From contig NZ_VDEZ01000001.1 in assembly GCF_017922435.1 (NCBI RefSeq), positions 434,001 to 498,000 on the forward strand: a stretch of DNA of 64,000 nucleotides, written 5' to 3'. Below, one piece after another: positions 37,456 to 47,895 of the stretch; position 1 is the first letter of the stretch; the number at the start of each line of letters is the position of its first letter. The DNA is from Thalassospira sp. ER-Se-21-Dark (GTDB taxonomy: Bacteria > Pseudomonadota > Alphaproteobacteria > Rhodospirillales > Thalassospiraceae). The position numbers and the translations under genes are program-made. Below the pieces are notes generated by a model. That model was given only the letters and a program-made list of their open reading frames with translations. It ran no database searches and was not told where the DNA came from.

Positions 37456-37482
37456 CCCGCTCGCCAGTTCCGCCCAAACGCA

Positions 37483-37513
37483 AAAGCCGGTGTTTTACGA
37501 CACCGGCTTTTTT
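37483..37513 (+). terminator. Intrinsic terminator after msrP
   Basis: An 11-bp stem AAAGCCGGTGT / ACACCGGCTTT, loop of 6, then T run. Confidence 0.88.
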
Positions 37514-37530
37514 CTTTGTGATCGGACGCG

Positions 37531-38301
37531 TTACGAATCGGTATTGGCGTACCGGCCATAGATTTCTTCAAAGGTGCCGTCCTGGCGCATATCAATCAGG
37601 TGTTTTTCAAGTACGGTAAAGCTGCCATCGGTGAAAAAGTCCGATTGGCGCGATAGCGCAATGAAAGATGGCTTTCCCTGCAACAACAAATCAGATCGTT
37701 TGATCTGAAACGGTCCGAACTTGCGGATATGGGCAATCGCAAGAAGTTCCGGTGCGATCAGTGCATCAATCCGCCCAAGATCAAGCATCCGAAATAGCGT
37801 CTCGTAGTCCGCCGCTTCGACAAACCGGATATTGGGCGCCTCACTAAACTGCCAGCCATAACTGGCCCCGCGCAGGACCCCGGTCAGTTTGTGTTCAAGA
37901 TCCTCGATCTCGATCACATTGGCATCCAGTGCGCCGGTATAAATCACCTTCGGCTCGCTCGGCAGGGCTGCGCCAAAATAATACATGTATCGCAGACGAT
38001 CATCGGTGCGATTGGGACCAAGCATCAAATCCGCCTGCCCGCTCTCCATCAGGTGCAGGGCACGTTTGAACGGCACCACCTGAAAAACAAGATCAATCCC
38101 CGCACGCCGGGCGGCTTCGCGCACGACATCAACATAGATGCCGCTATAGACCGGCTCATCGGTTGTTTCGGTCACAATCCGATAAGGCGGGGCATCATTG
38201 ATCGCGACGATCAATGTACGTGCGGCAACCTCGTTGCCAAACCAGCCTGCCCCAAGCAGGAACGCCGTGAAGACCAAACTCCAGGCTTTCAAACGCCACA
38301 T
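37531..38301 (-). CDS. Family 3 extracellular solute-binding protein
   Basis: The 256-residue protein has an N-terminal signal sequence (hydrophobic ~residues 8-21) and a PBPb fold of the amino-acid-binding type (LIVAINDAPPYR, YSGIYVDVVREAARRAGIDLVFQVVPFKRAL, GQADLMLGPN). No transporter genes are adjacent, so it may be an orphan binding protein or sensor. Start at 38301 has GGAGAAGG upstream. Orientation is convergent with msrP. Confidence 0.82.
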   Translation of the reverse strand: MWRLKAWSLVFTAFLLGAGWFGNEVAARTLIVAINDAPPYRIVTETTDEPVYSGIYVDVVREAARRAGIDLVFQVVPFKRALHLMESGQADLMLGPNRTDDRLRYMYYFGAALPSEPKVIYTGALDANVIEIEDLEHKLTGVLRGASYGWQFSEAPNIRFVEAADYETLFRMLDLGRIDALIAPELLAIAHIRKFGPFQIKRSDLLLQGKPSFIALSRQSDFFTDGSFTVLEKHLIDMRQDGTFEEIYGRYANTDS

Positions 38302-38413
38302 CAAGCCTTCTCCATAGCGATCACACAGCAATCTGTGTTGCTGTTGTTATATGTGATCACGACAAATATTCTCAACGGCGAATGCAACCTGTATTTGTAA
38401 TTTTCTAAGTATT

Positions 38414-40549
38414 CTAAGCCCCTTTTCGACGGCGCCCTTTGTATTTCGGTTTATTGGCCGATTTTGACCCGGGGCCAACAGTGCCAATGGTGCGCGCCAT
38501 CGGCCCGGCCTCAGCCAGACCCAGTTCCTGATCCTCAAGGCGTTTGATCTCGTCACGCAGACGGGCTGCTTCCTCGAACTCAAGGTTCCCGGCGGCATCG
38601 CGCATCCGTTTTTCAAGGTCTTCGATATGGGCACGCAGGTTATGGCCAACCATGATGTCGCCCGACACCCCGGTATCAACCGTGACATAATCCTGTTCGG
38701 CAACACTTTCGAGGACGTCATTGATCCTTGAGCGCACGGTTTCCGGCGTGATGCCATGTTCCGCGTTATAGGCCATCTGCTTTTCACGCCGGCGGTTGGT
38801 TTCGCCAATCGCGTATTCAAGGCTGTCGGTCATCTTGTCTGCATAAAGCAACACGCGACCTTCAACGTTACGCGCCGCCCGGCCAATCGTCTGAACCAGC
38901 GATGTCTTGGAACGCAGGAAACCTTCCTTATCCGCATCCAAAATCGCGACCAGCGCACATTCGGGGATATCAAGGCCTTCGCGCAGAAGGTTAATCCCGA
39001 CCAAAACGTCAAACACGCCAAGCCGCAAATCACGGATGATCTCGATGCGCTCCAGCGTATCAATGTCCGAATGCAGATAACGTACACGTACGCCATGCTC
39101 ATGCAGGTATTCGGTCAAATCCTCTGCCATGCGCTTGGTAAGCGTTGTGACCAGAACACGCTGTCCCTTGGCTGCACATGTCTTGGCCTCGCCCAGCAAA
39201 TCATCAACCTGGGTTTCCACCGGGCGCACGATACAGACCGGGTCAATCAGGCCTGTCGGGCGAATGACCTGTTCGGCAAACACACCCCCCGTGCGTTCCA
39301 TTTCCCAGTTGCCGGGCGTTGCGGAAACAAACACGCTTTGCGGGCGCATTGCTTCCCATTCCTCGAATTTCAGCGGCCGGTTATCAACGCAACTCGGCAG
39401 GCGGAAGCCATGCTCGGCCAGGGTAAATTTGCGATTATAGTCCCCGCGATACATGCCACCGATCTGCGGCACAGCCACGTGGCTTTCATCGACAAACAGC
39501 AATGCGTTTTCCGGCAAATATTCGAACAGGGTCGGCGGCGGCTCCCCCGGATTACGGCCCGACAACCAGCGGGAATAGTTTTCAATCCCCTTGCAGTGGC
39601 CAACCGTTTCCATCATTTCCAGATCAAAGGTCGTGCGCTGCTCAATCCGCTCGGCAGCTAGCAACTTGCCCTCGGCCTGGAACTGCGCCAGACGGTCTTT
39701 AAGCTCCTGCTTGATGCCGGCCATTGCCTGCACCAGCGTCGGTCGCGGGGTGACGTGGTGGGAATTTGCATAAACCGTGACCGAGTCCATGCTGGCAAAC
39801 TTGTGCCCGGTCAGCGGATCAAATTCCGCCAGTTCCTCGACCTCGTCGCCAAACATCGACACGCGCCATGCCCGGTCCTCGGCGTGGGCCGGGAAGATTT
39901 CCAGAACATCGCCGCGCACCCGGAACGTCCCGCGCGAAAAGGCCGCGTCATTGCGGGTATATTGCAACTCGACCAGACGCTTCATGATATCGTTGCGATC
40001 AACCTCGTCCCCGACCGAGATGCGCTGGGTCATCTCAAGATAGGTTTCCACCGCCCCGATACCGTAAATGCACGATACCGATGCCACGATGATACAGTCG
40101 TTGCGCTCGAGGATCGCACGCGTTGCCGCATGGCGCATCCGGTCGATCTGTTCGTTGATCGAGCTGTCTTTTTCGATATAGGTGTCCGATCTCGGGATAT
40201 AGGCTTCGGGCTGGTAATAGTCGTAATAGGATACGAAATACTCGACCGCATTATCCGGGAAGAAATACTTCATCTCGGCATAAAGCTGGGCGGCCAGCGT
40301 TTTGTTGGGCGCCAGAACAAGCGCGGGTCGCTGCGTCTTGGCGATGATGTTTGCCATCGTAAACGTCTTGCCCGACCCGGTCACGCCAAGCAGAACCTGA
40401 TCGCGCTCGCCCTCATCAATACCGGCCATCAGCTCGGCAATCGCTTGCGGCTGATCACCGGCGGGCTCGTATTCGGTCACCAGTTTGAATTCCCGTGATC
40501 CTTCAACAGGCGGGCGACGTTTGGTCAAAAATTCCGGTAGCGCATTCAT
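38414..40549 (-). CDS. uvrB: UvrABC excinuclease subunit B
   Basis: UvrB (711 residues) verifies DNA damage and positions UvrC for incision. Helicase motifs are present: Walker [11 protein letters not shown], the beta-hairpin region [25 protein letters not shown] ([11 protein letters not shown]) and motif [15 protein letters not shown] domain near the C terminus ([27 protein letters not shown]) binds UvrC. A basic tail ends in [10 protein letters not shown]. Single gene; promoter in the 40550-40876 region. Confidence 0.98.
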   Translation of the reverse strand: MNALPEFLTKRRPPVEGSREFKLVTEYEPAGDQPQAIAELMAGIDEGERDQVLLGVTGSGKTFTMANIIAKTQRPALVLAPNKTLAAQLYAEMKYFFPDNAVEYFVSYYDYYQPEAYIPRSDTYIEKDSSINEQIDRMRHAATRAILERNDCIIVASVSCIYGIGAVETYLEMTQRISVGDEVDRNDIMKRLVELQYTRNDAAFSRGTFRVRGDVLEIFPAHAEDRAWRVSMFGDEVEELAEFDPLTGHKFASMDSVTVYANSHHVTPRPTLVQAMAGIKQELKDRLAQFQAEGKLLAAERIEQRTTFDLEMMETVGHCKGIENYSRWLSGRNPGEPPPTLFEYLPENALLFVDESHVAVPQIGGMYRGDYNRKFTLAEHGFRLPSCVDNRPLKFEEWEAMRPQSVFVSATPGNWEMERTGGVFAEQVIRPTGLIDPVCIVRPVETQVDDLLGEAKTCAAKGQRVLVTTLTKRMAEDLTEYLHEHGVRVRYLHSDIDTLERIEIIRDLRLGVFDVLVGINLLREGLDIPECALVAILDADKEGFLRSKTSLVQTIGRAARNVEGRVLLYADKMTDSLEYAIGETNRRREKQMAYNAEHGITPETVRSRINDVLESVAEQDYVTVDTGVSGDIMVGHNLRAHIEDLEKRMRDAAGNLEFEEAARLRDEIKRLEDQELGLAEAGPMARTIGTVGPGSKSANKPKYKGRRRKGA

Positions 40550-42079
<1,530 letters not shown>

Positions 42080-42118
42080 GGTCTGCTGTCCCGGTTTTCG
42101 GGATTAAATCGTATCAAA

Positions 42119-42151
42119 CAGGGTCCGGCACTTGCCGGGCCCTGTTTTTTT
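42119..42151 (+). terminator. Intrinsic terminator after the aminotransferase gene
   Basis: An 11-bp stem CAGGGTCCGGC / GCCGGGCCCTG (one T-G) with loop ACTT, then seven Ts. Confidence 0.88.
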
Positions 42152-42233
42152 GGTCATGATCACAATTAAATAATTACGCACCAAATTACCGATAAATCAT
42201 CCGAACAACGCCCCAACAAAGATTGCCCCTCAC

Positions 42234-43040
42234 ATGAAGATCGAAAATTTCTATGCCACCGTGAACGGTATCAGCTTGTCATGTCAGCAGATCATCCCGG
42301 ACGACGTCCGCCCCGATGCGCCAACCATCCTGATGCTGCACGAAGCCCTTGGCACGATCCGCATGTGGCGTGATTTCCCGGCCAAGCTGGCGACCGCGAC
42401 CCGTCATCCGGTGGTTGTCTATGAACGGCGCGGCCATGGCAAATCCGACCCGCACGCGGTTGGCGATATCCCGCGCGCGATTGATTTCCACAACACCGAA
42501 AGCGATGTCTATCTGCATGGCCTGATCAACGAACTAGACCTCACCAAGCCGATCCTGTTTGGTCATAGCGACGGGGCGACCATTGCGCTGAAATACGCTG
42601 CACGCTTCCCGGACGATGTGACGGCGGTAATTTCCGAAGCCGCCCATGTTTTTGTCGAGGATGTCACGGTTGCCGGCATCACAGAGGCGGCAAAAATCTA
42701 TGCGACAACGGATTGGAAAACCAAACTGCAACGCCACCACTTTGCCCAGACCGATGATGTCTTCCGCGCCTGGGTCGATACCTGGCGCCAGCCGGAATTC
42801 CTTGACTGGAACATGGTAGATGAACTGGCCAACATCACCTGCCCGCTTCTGGTCATTCAGGGAGATGACGACCAATTCGGCAGCGACGAACAGGTCCACA
42901 CCATCTGTGCACTTACCGGTGGCCCGGTGACCAAAATGCTGATCAAGGATTGCGGCCACATCCCGCATTTCGACCAACCCGAACAGGTGATCAAGGCCAG
43001 TCTCAAACATCTTGGCCTTACCGAATATGTTGAAGGCTAA
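42234..43040 (+). CDS. Alpha/beta hydrolase
   Basis: The 268-residue protein has an alpha/beta-hydrolase fold. The oxyanion region is ILMLHEALGTIRMW, the nucleophile elbow GHSDGA (Ser), the acid probably in LLVIQGDDDQFG and the His in KDCGHIPHFDQPE. It resembles 3-oxoadipate enol-lactonase-like and esterase enzymes, but the substrate is unknown. No Shine-Dalgarno is evident. It stands alone between the aminotransferase and a convergent binding-protein gene. Confidence 0.85.
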   Translation: MKIENFYATVNGISLSCQQIIPDDVRPDAPTILMLHEALGTIRMWRDFPAKLATATRHPVVVYERRGHGKSDPHAVGDIPRAIDFHNTESDVYLHGLINELDLTKPILFGHSDGATIALKYAARFPDDVTAVISEAAHVFVEDVTVAGITEAAKIYATTDWKTKLQRHHFAQTDDVFRAWVDTWRQPEFLDWNMVDELANITCPLLVIQGDDDQFGSDEQVHTICALTGGPVTKMLIKDCGHIPHFDQPEQVIKASLKHLGLTEYVEG

Positions 43041-43078
43041 GTCATCAAACGCCTTGCCTCACATTACGGCGTTTGGGA

Positions 43079-44161
43079 TTAATCGGACTGGGATGACGGA
43101 CTTGCTGTACCGCCACTCCACAAGATCGAAGATTCCCAATCTTCAAGGAAGCTCTTCTTCTTGAGCTCGTCCTGAAAGCCCAGCAAGCCGATCCCCAACT
43201 TCACCCGGAATACCGGGATGTCTTCCAGATGCGGGGTAAGCACCGTTTCGACATTCTGATTGATCGGAATAAGTGCCGAATTGTTTGCCAGAACCTGCTG
43301 GCCTTCGCGCGACAGCAAAAAGTCGATGAACAGTTGCGCCTGATATTTGGCGCGGGACGTCTTGGGTACAAAGGCCGTGCGGCTCATTGTAATGGTGTAA
43401 TCGCGCAGGAAATACACTCCGATATCCGGGTTTTCCCGTGCCGCGGCCATGGCATAGGACCCGATCACGTTATAGCCAAGTACGAGTTCCCCAGTCGCAA
43501 CGCGGTCGAGAATTTCCGACGAACAACAAAACAACTTTGCGCCTGCGCGACCGAATGTTTCGGTCAGACGTGATGTCTGGTTGTTCTGAATGGCATCCTG
43601 AGTGGCAAAGAAATATCCGATCCCCGATTGGCGAATGTCATAGGTGCCAATCTTTCCACTGAACAATTCCGGATTGTCACGCACCATATTGGACAGATCG
43701 GTATGTGAAACCGGGCTCTCCAATCCTGCAAACGCCTGCTTGTTATAAACAAGTGCCGCCGGCTCAAAGGAAAACCCGTAAAGCTCGTTGCGCCACTGGG
43801 CCCAACTAGGTATCGCATCGACGTTTTCCGGCTCAAACCGATAGGCCAGCCCCTCATTGACCAGTTTGACCTGCAAATCCATCGCCGGACTGATGATCAC
43901 ATCGGCTTCCATTTTCGGGTTATCAATATTGTACATGACAACCTGATAAAGCTCGCTGGTATTGAACTCGCGATAGACGACGTCAATGTCGGGATATTTC
44001 GTTTCAAACACCTTGATAAAGGTCTCCACCGCCGAGGTATCAGTCGCCGACCAGACATGCACCTGAACACGGGCAAGGGCCTGCCCGCCCCAAAGCATCG
44101 CCAAAACCAGAACCGCGACCTGCACGCGAACGCGCGAAAAGTGTGCGAAAAATACCGTCAT
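43079..44161 (-). CDS. Periplasmic binding protein coupled to a sensor kinase
   Basis: The 360-residue protein has a signal peptide (to ALARVQ) and a family 1 binding-protein fold (VHVWSATDTSAVETFIKVFETKYPDIDVVYREFNTSELYQVV, GELVLGYNVIGSYAMA, FIDFLLSREGQQVLANNSALIPIN), as in AfuA/FbpA-like ferric or phosphorylated-solute binders. Its ATG overlaps the histidine kinase stop by 4 bases (ATGA) and there are no ABC permease genes nearby. It is probably the ligand-sensing partner of the kinase rather than a transporter part; this is inference from the gene order. Confidence 0.82.
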   Translation of the reverse strand: MTVFFAHFSRVRVQVAVLVLAMLWGGQALARVQVHVWSATDTSAVETFIKVFETKYPDIDVVYREFNTSELYQVVMYNIDNPKMEADVIISPAMDLQVKLVNEGLAYRFEPENVDAIPSWAQWRNELYGFSFEPAALVYNKQAFAGLESPVSHTDLSNMVRDNPELFSGKIGTYDIRQSGIGYFFATQDAIQNNQTSRLTETFGRAGAKLFCCSSEILDRVATGELVLGYNVIGSYAMAAARENPDIGVYFLRDYTITMSRTAFVPKTSRAKYQAQLFIDFLLSREGQQVLANNSALIPINQNVETVLTPHLEDIPVFRVKLGIGLLGFQDELKKKSFLEDWESSILWSGGTASPSSQSD

Positions 44162-45552
44162 TCTTGCCCCCCTTCGATCACGGGAAACACCATTTCGACA
44201 CGCAACCCGCCAGCGGGCGACTGCCCCAATATCAGTTCCGCATGATGCCGTTCGGCAACTGCGTTAACGATGGCAAGTCCAAGACCGGTACCGGTACTCA
44301 GACTTGAAAACCGTTCCAGCACGGATACGTGTTTCCCGACATCAATTCCCGGCCCGTTGTCATCAACGATCAGGTGACATTTTTCATCCGATTTGCGCAC
44401 CAGGATATCGATCTTATGCGGTGCCTTTCCGTGTTTGATGGCGTTATCCACCAGATTGCGCAACGCTTCGCGAATGCCAATTTCATCAAGCATTACAAAC
44501 ACCTGATCATCGGGCGCTAGGTCACTTTCGATGGAAAATTCCGTATCATATTTAAGATAATCGCGAATGATGTCGCCAAAGGCAGTGCGCACCACATCAA
44601 TCAGAACCTTGCGCGCCAGTGGTGTATTGTCTGCCCGATGAATGATCATCGCGTGCGATAACAGCTGGTTGGTCAGACGAATTGTTCTTTGCGCCTGTTC
44701 TTCGGCCTGCTTGATACGCGCCTGCTGCTGATCTGCGTCCGACTGGCGACTAGCACTTTCAAGCAATCCTTGTAACGCGCCAAGCGATGTACGGGTTTGA
44801 TGCGCGACATCGGCAATAAAGGCCTGCGCATTATCAAGGCTTTTCTTGTGGCGAAGGATCAAACCATTGATCGAACGTGTCAGACTGGCGACTTCGCGCG
44901 GCGGCGTGATCTCGATTGGTGAAAAGTCGGTCGGTTCGCGATGCCGCAACTGGCGTTCGATCCCGATCAGGGGCGAAAGTGCACGGTTAATCCCAAACCA
45001 GACAAATCCCAGTCCAATGGCCGTTACCAACAACAGTAACGCAATCGCATTGATCATCATTTCGCGCGCAAAGGCGTCTCTGGCAATTCGGGTTTGTCCG
45101 ATCTGAACAACCACCCAATCGCCATACCCCGCCCCGGCGAGAAACCGCCCCTGAAGCAGGAAGCGCACGTCTTCACCGCTGTAATGGGTATCAAAAAATA
45201 CCGGCTGGTCGGTTGGCTTATATTGCTCGGGCTGTGGCAAATTCCCAGACCCGGTAAGGGTTTTGCCATTGGCAGTAAAAATGCGATAGAAAACCCGGTC
45301 GCTTTCGGCCAGACCGATCAATTCCAGTGCCGAATAGGGAATTTCGACACTGGGCCCGGTTGGCGTCACCAGTGTACGTTCCAGAATGGCAAACGCCGCA
45401 CCACTCAAAAGCCTGTCATAGGAATGGTTCGCGGCATCGCGTGCGTAACTCCATATCCCCACCGCGATACTGACAAGAATGATCGCAAATCCAACCGCCA
45501 TGCTGGTCAAAAGCCGCTGGCGCAAAGAATGAAGTCTGGCCGTCTTATTCAT
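44158..45552 (-). CDS. tctE: Sensor histidine kinase, TctE-like
   Basis: The 464-residue kinase has an N-terminal membrane helix, a periplasmic sensor of about 135 residues (2CSK_N type), a second helix (AIALLLLVTAIGLGFVWFGI), a HAMP-like linker, a dimerisation/phosphoacceptor segment (AFIADVAHQTRTSLGALQGLL) and a catalytic domain (N box LRNLVDNAIKHG, DDNGPGID, GTGLGLAIV). The usual Pro after the phospho-His motif is Ser here. Start at 45552, where its ATG overlaps the regulator's stop. It is transcribed with the regulator and the binding protein, divergent from tctCBA, like TctDE/BctDE tricarboxylate sensors. Confidence 0.88.
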   Translation of the reverse strand: MNKTARLHSLRQRLLTSMAVGFAIILVSIAVGIWSYARDAANHSYDRLLSGAAFAILERTLVTPTGPSVEIPYSALELIGLAESDRVFYRIFTANGKTLTGSGNLPQPEQYKPTDQPVFFDTHYSGEDVRFLLQGRFLAGAGYGDWVVVQIGQTRIARDAFAREMMINAIALLLLVTAIGLGFVWFGINRALSPLIGIERQLRHREPTDFSPIEITPPREVASLTRSINGLILRHKKSLDNAQAFIADVAHQTRTSLGALQGLLESASRQSDADQQQARIKQAEEQAQRTIRLTNQLLSHAMIIHRADNTPLARKVLIDVVRTAFGDIIRDYLKYDTEFSIESDLAPDDQVFVMLDEIGIREALRNLVDNAIKHGKAPHKIDILVRKSDEKCHLIVDDNGPGIDVGKHVSVLERFSSLSTGTGLGLAIVNAVAERHHAELILGQSPAGGLRVEMVFPVIEGGQE

Positions 45553-46216
45553 CCGCAATATGGGCAATATACCCAAGCCCCCGAATGGTCTTGAGGATAA
45601 TCGGCCCACCTGACAATTTCTTGCGCAATCGGGTGACCATCTGCTCGACCGCATTCATGCTCGGCGCTTCATCAAACGAATACACCTTGTCTGCCAGATC
45701 TTCCTTGGTCAGAACCCGTTGCAGATTGCCGATAAAGATCTCAAGCAGTTGCACTTCGCGGTTACGCAATTCAATATCGCGACCGTCAATCGTTGCGACT
45801 TTTGATGCCCGATCAAACACAAGGTTTCCGGCGCGAAATTCATTGGATGCCGCCCCGCTTCGACGGCGGATAAGGGCGCGGCAGCGTGCCGCAAGTTCAC
45901 GCAGATCGACCGGCTTGACGATGTAATCATCTGCACCGCCATCAAGCCCGATCAAGCGGTCATCGATTTCCGACCGCGCTGTCAGGATCAGGACCGGGGT
46001 GGCATCCCCGCGGGCGCGCATTGATCGTAAAATTTCAAACCCGCTACGGCCCGGCAGATTGACATCCATCAGAACAAGATCGAACTGCTTGTGACGCAGC
46101 AAATCGTTTGCAAGCTCGCCATCATGCTCGCAATCGATGGCATGACCATCCGCGTGCAAACGATCCATGATCGTTTCCGCCAATGTTTCATTATCTTCAA
46201 TCAAAAGAATACGCAT
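45545..46216 (-). CDS. tctD: OmpR-family response regulator, TctD-like
   Basis: The 223-residue regulator has a receiver domain (IEDNE acidic pair, phospho-Asp in VLMDVNLPG, LTARSE, and KPVD with the Lys) and an OmpR winged-helix DNA-binding domain (LRNREVQLLEIFIGNLQRVLTKEDLADKVY, VEQMVTRLRKKLSGGPIILKTIRGLGY). It is first in an operon with its kinase and a binding protein and faces tctC. The six 11-bp-phased repeats between them are its likely binding site. Confidence 0.93.
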   Translation of the reverse strand: MRILLIEDNETLAETIMDRLHADGHAIDCEHDGELANDLLRHKQFDLVLMDVNLPGRSGFEILRSMRARGDATPVLILTARSEIDDRLIGLDGGADDYIVKPVDLRELAARCRALIRRRSGAASNEFRAGNLVFDRASKVATIDGRDIELRNREVQLLEIFIGNLQRVLTKEDLADKVYSFDEAPSMNAVEQMVTRLRKKLSGGPIILKTIRGLGYIAHIADE

Positions 46217-46245
46217 GGCCGGATATTAGGCGTGCTTTGGGTTTC

Positions 46246-46342
46246 TTACAATTTGTTACACTCGATGTCAGCTTCAAGTCAGGAAGGAGTCAGCCTCCCG
46301 TCAGCATACCGTCAAGGCAATGTCAGTCTCGTGGCGTATAGC
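46246..46342 (+). promoter_or_regulatory. Six 11-bp-phased GTCAG/GTCAA repeats in the tctD-tctC intergenic region
   Basis: GTCAG begins at 46267, 46278, 46289, 46300 and 46322, with GTCAA at 46311: six half-sites at exact 11-bp steps, pointing towards tctC. A -10-like TATAGC (46337-46342) lies just downstream, so the last repeat reaches the -35 zone. A separate pair TTACA-N5-TTACA is near 46251-46265. Direct repeats one helical turn apart are how OmpR-type regulators bind, so this is probably the TctD-like operator. The tctD promoter faces left from the same region. Confidence 0.7.
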
Positions 46343-46400
46343 AGATATGCGGATCGAACATTGATGCGCGTAAAGAATAATCCAATGGGAGGATACAACT

Positions 46401-47366
46401 ATGAAAAAGCTGTTCGCAGCTACCGTTGTCATGGCCGGTTGCCTATTTGGCACTGCGCATGCCGCAGACATTGAAAAACCCGAATGCATTGCCCCGGCTA
46501 AACCGGGTGGCGGTTTTGACCTGACTTGCCGTGTTGCCCAGGCTGGCGTCGGTGACAAGTTGGGTGACCCGATGCAGGTGACCTTTATGCCGGGCGGCAT
46601 TGGTGCGGTTGCCATCACCCTTTTCAACACCACCCGTACTGATGACCCCAATGCCATCGTTGCATTCTCGTCCGGTTCACTTCTGAACATTGCGACCGGC
46701 AAATACGGTGAGTGGACTGAAAACGACGTTCGTTTTCTTGCTACTGTTGGTGCTGATTTCGGTGCGGTCATTGTCCGTGCAGACAGCGAATACAAAACCC
46801 TTGATGATCTGATGAACAAGATCAAGGAAGACGAAGGCAGCCTGGCAATTGGCGCCGGTGGTTCCGTTGGTTCGCAAGACTGGATGAAAGCAGCGCTGCT
46901 TCTTAAGTCTGTCGATCGTGATCCGCGCAAAATGATCTATGTCGCCTATGATGGCGGCGGCGATGCCCTGACCGGCCTCCTGGGCGGCAGCATTGATGTC
47001 TATACCGGTGATATCGGTGAAATGACCGCACATCTTGGCACCGGCGAGCTGCGTGTTCTCGCTGTCATGTCTCCGGAACGCCTCGACGAGCCGTTCGCAG
47101 ACATTCCGACCACCAAGGAACTTGGCTACGACGCGGAATGGACCATCATGCGTGGTTTCTACATGGGTAAAAACGTCGATGACGAAGCCTATGACAAATG
47201 GGTAGCAGCGTTCAAAGAAGCCTATGGCACTGAAGAGTTCGCTAAAATCCAGAAAGACAAAGGCTTGCTGCCGCTCAACATTGCGGGCAAGGACCTTGAT
47301 GACAACGTCAAGGAACGCATCAAGAAGCTTCGCGAAATCGCAAAAGAAGCTGGCCTGATCCAGTAA
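46401..47366 (+). CDS. tctC: Tripartite tricarboxylate transporter binding protein TctC
   Basis: The 321-residue periplasmic protein has a signal peptide (cleavage after AHAAD) and the Bug/TctC fold (KPGGGFDLTCRVAQ near the start, VTFMPGGIGAVAI, SLAIGAGGSVGSQDWMKAALL, DGGGDALTGLLGGSIDVYTGD). It binds citrate-like or other carboxylates for TctAB. It starts at an ATG with GGGAGG upstream. A hairpin with a T run separates it from tctB, which would raise its level over the membrane subunits. Confidence 0.94.
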   Translation: MKKLFAATVVMAGCLFGTAHAADIEKPECIAPAKPGGGFDLTCRVAQAGVGDKLGDPMQVTFMPGGIGAVAITLFNTTRTDDPNAIVAFSSGSLLNIATGKYGEWTENDVRFLATVGADFGAVIVRADSEYKTLDDLMNKIKEDEGSLAIGAGGSVGSQDWMKAALLLKSVDRDPRKMIYVAYDGGGDALTGLLGGSIDVYTGDIGEMTAHLGTGELRVLAVMSPERLDEPFADIPTTKELGYDAEWTIMRGFYMGKNVDDEAYDKWVAAFKEAYGTEEFAKIQKDKGLLPLNIAGKDLDDNVKERIKKLREIAKEAGLIQ

Positions 47367-47380
47367 TCGCCAAACATGTC

Positions 47381-47416
47381 GGTCCCCCGTTTCCGAACGG
47401 GGGGCCTTCGGTTTTT
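47381..47416 (+). terminator. Partial terminator between tctC and tctB
   Basis: Stem CCCCCGTT / AACGGGGG (loop TCCG), extended by GGT/GCC, then TTCGGTTTTT. It probably lets part of transcription read on into tctBA. Confidence 0.7.
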
Positions 47417-47444
47417 CTAGCGTTCCCTAGGCCGGAGATCTCCG

Positions 47445-47885
47445 ATGGCTGATCGCCTCTTTGCCCTGTTCGCCCTGATCGCTGGCGGCATTTATACCTA
47501 TGTTGCCTTTTTCGTTATCAAGGCCCCTTTCCAGTATGACCCGCTTGGACCTGAAACATGGCCGCAGGTGCTGGCTGTTGTCTTCCTGCTGTGCAGCCTC
47601 TACGTCCTTGTGCGCCCGGATCACATCCAGTTTGCGCTGGGTCGCAGTGTTTGGTTTCGCTTGCTGATGCTGGTTGTGATGCTCGCAGGCTATGCAGAAC
47701 TATACCAACCACTCGGTTTTGTGATTTCGACCGCGCTGTTTTGCTGCCTGCTGTCGGTCATGCTGGGTGCAAACCGCCTGCATGCTGTCGCCTTTGGATG
47801 TGCGACCGGCATCTTCGGATATGGCATTTGTGACTATTTGCTGGGCCTGAACCTGCCAGAAGGTCTGCTGGCACCGCTTTTGTGA
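47445..47885 (+). CDS. tctB: Tripartite tricarboxylate transporter small membrane protein TctB
   Basis: The 146-residue protein has four hydrophobic segments (FALFALIAGGIYTYVAFFVI, LAVVFLLCSLYVLV, LLMLVVMLAGYAELY, ATGIFGYGICDYLLGL) and the size and position of TctB. It is the small membrane subunit between tctC and tctA. An ATG start lies downstream of CCGGAG; tctA follows after 10 bases. Confidence 0.9.
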   Translation: MADRLFALFALIAGGIYTYVAFFVIKAPFQYDPLGPETWPQVLAVVFLLCSLYVLVRPDHIQFALGRSVWFRLLMLVVMLAGYAELYQPLGFVISTALFCCLLSVMLGANRLHAVAFGCATGIFGYGICDYLLGLNLPEGLLAPLL

Positions 47886-47895
47886 GTTTATCCCC

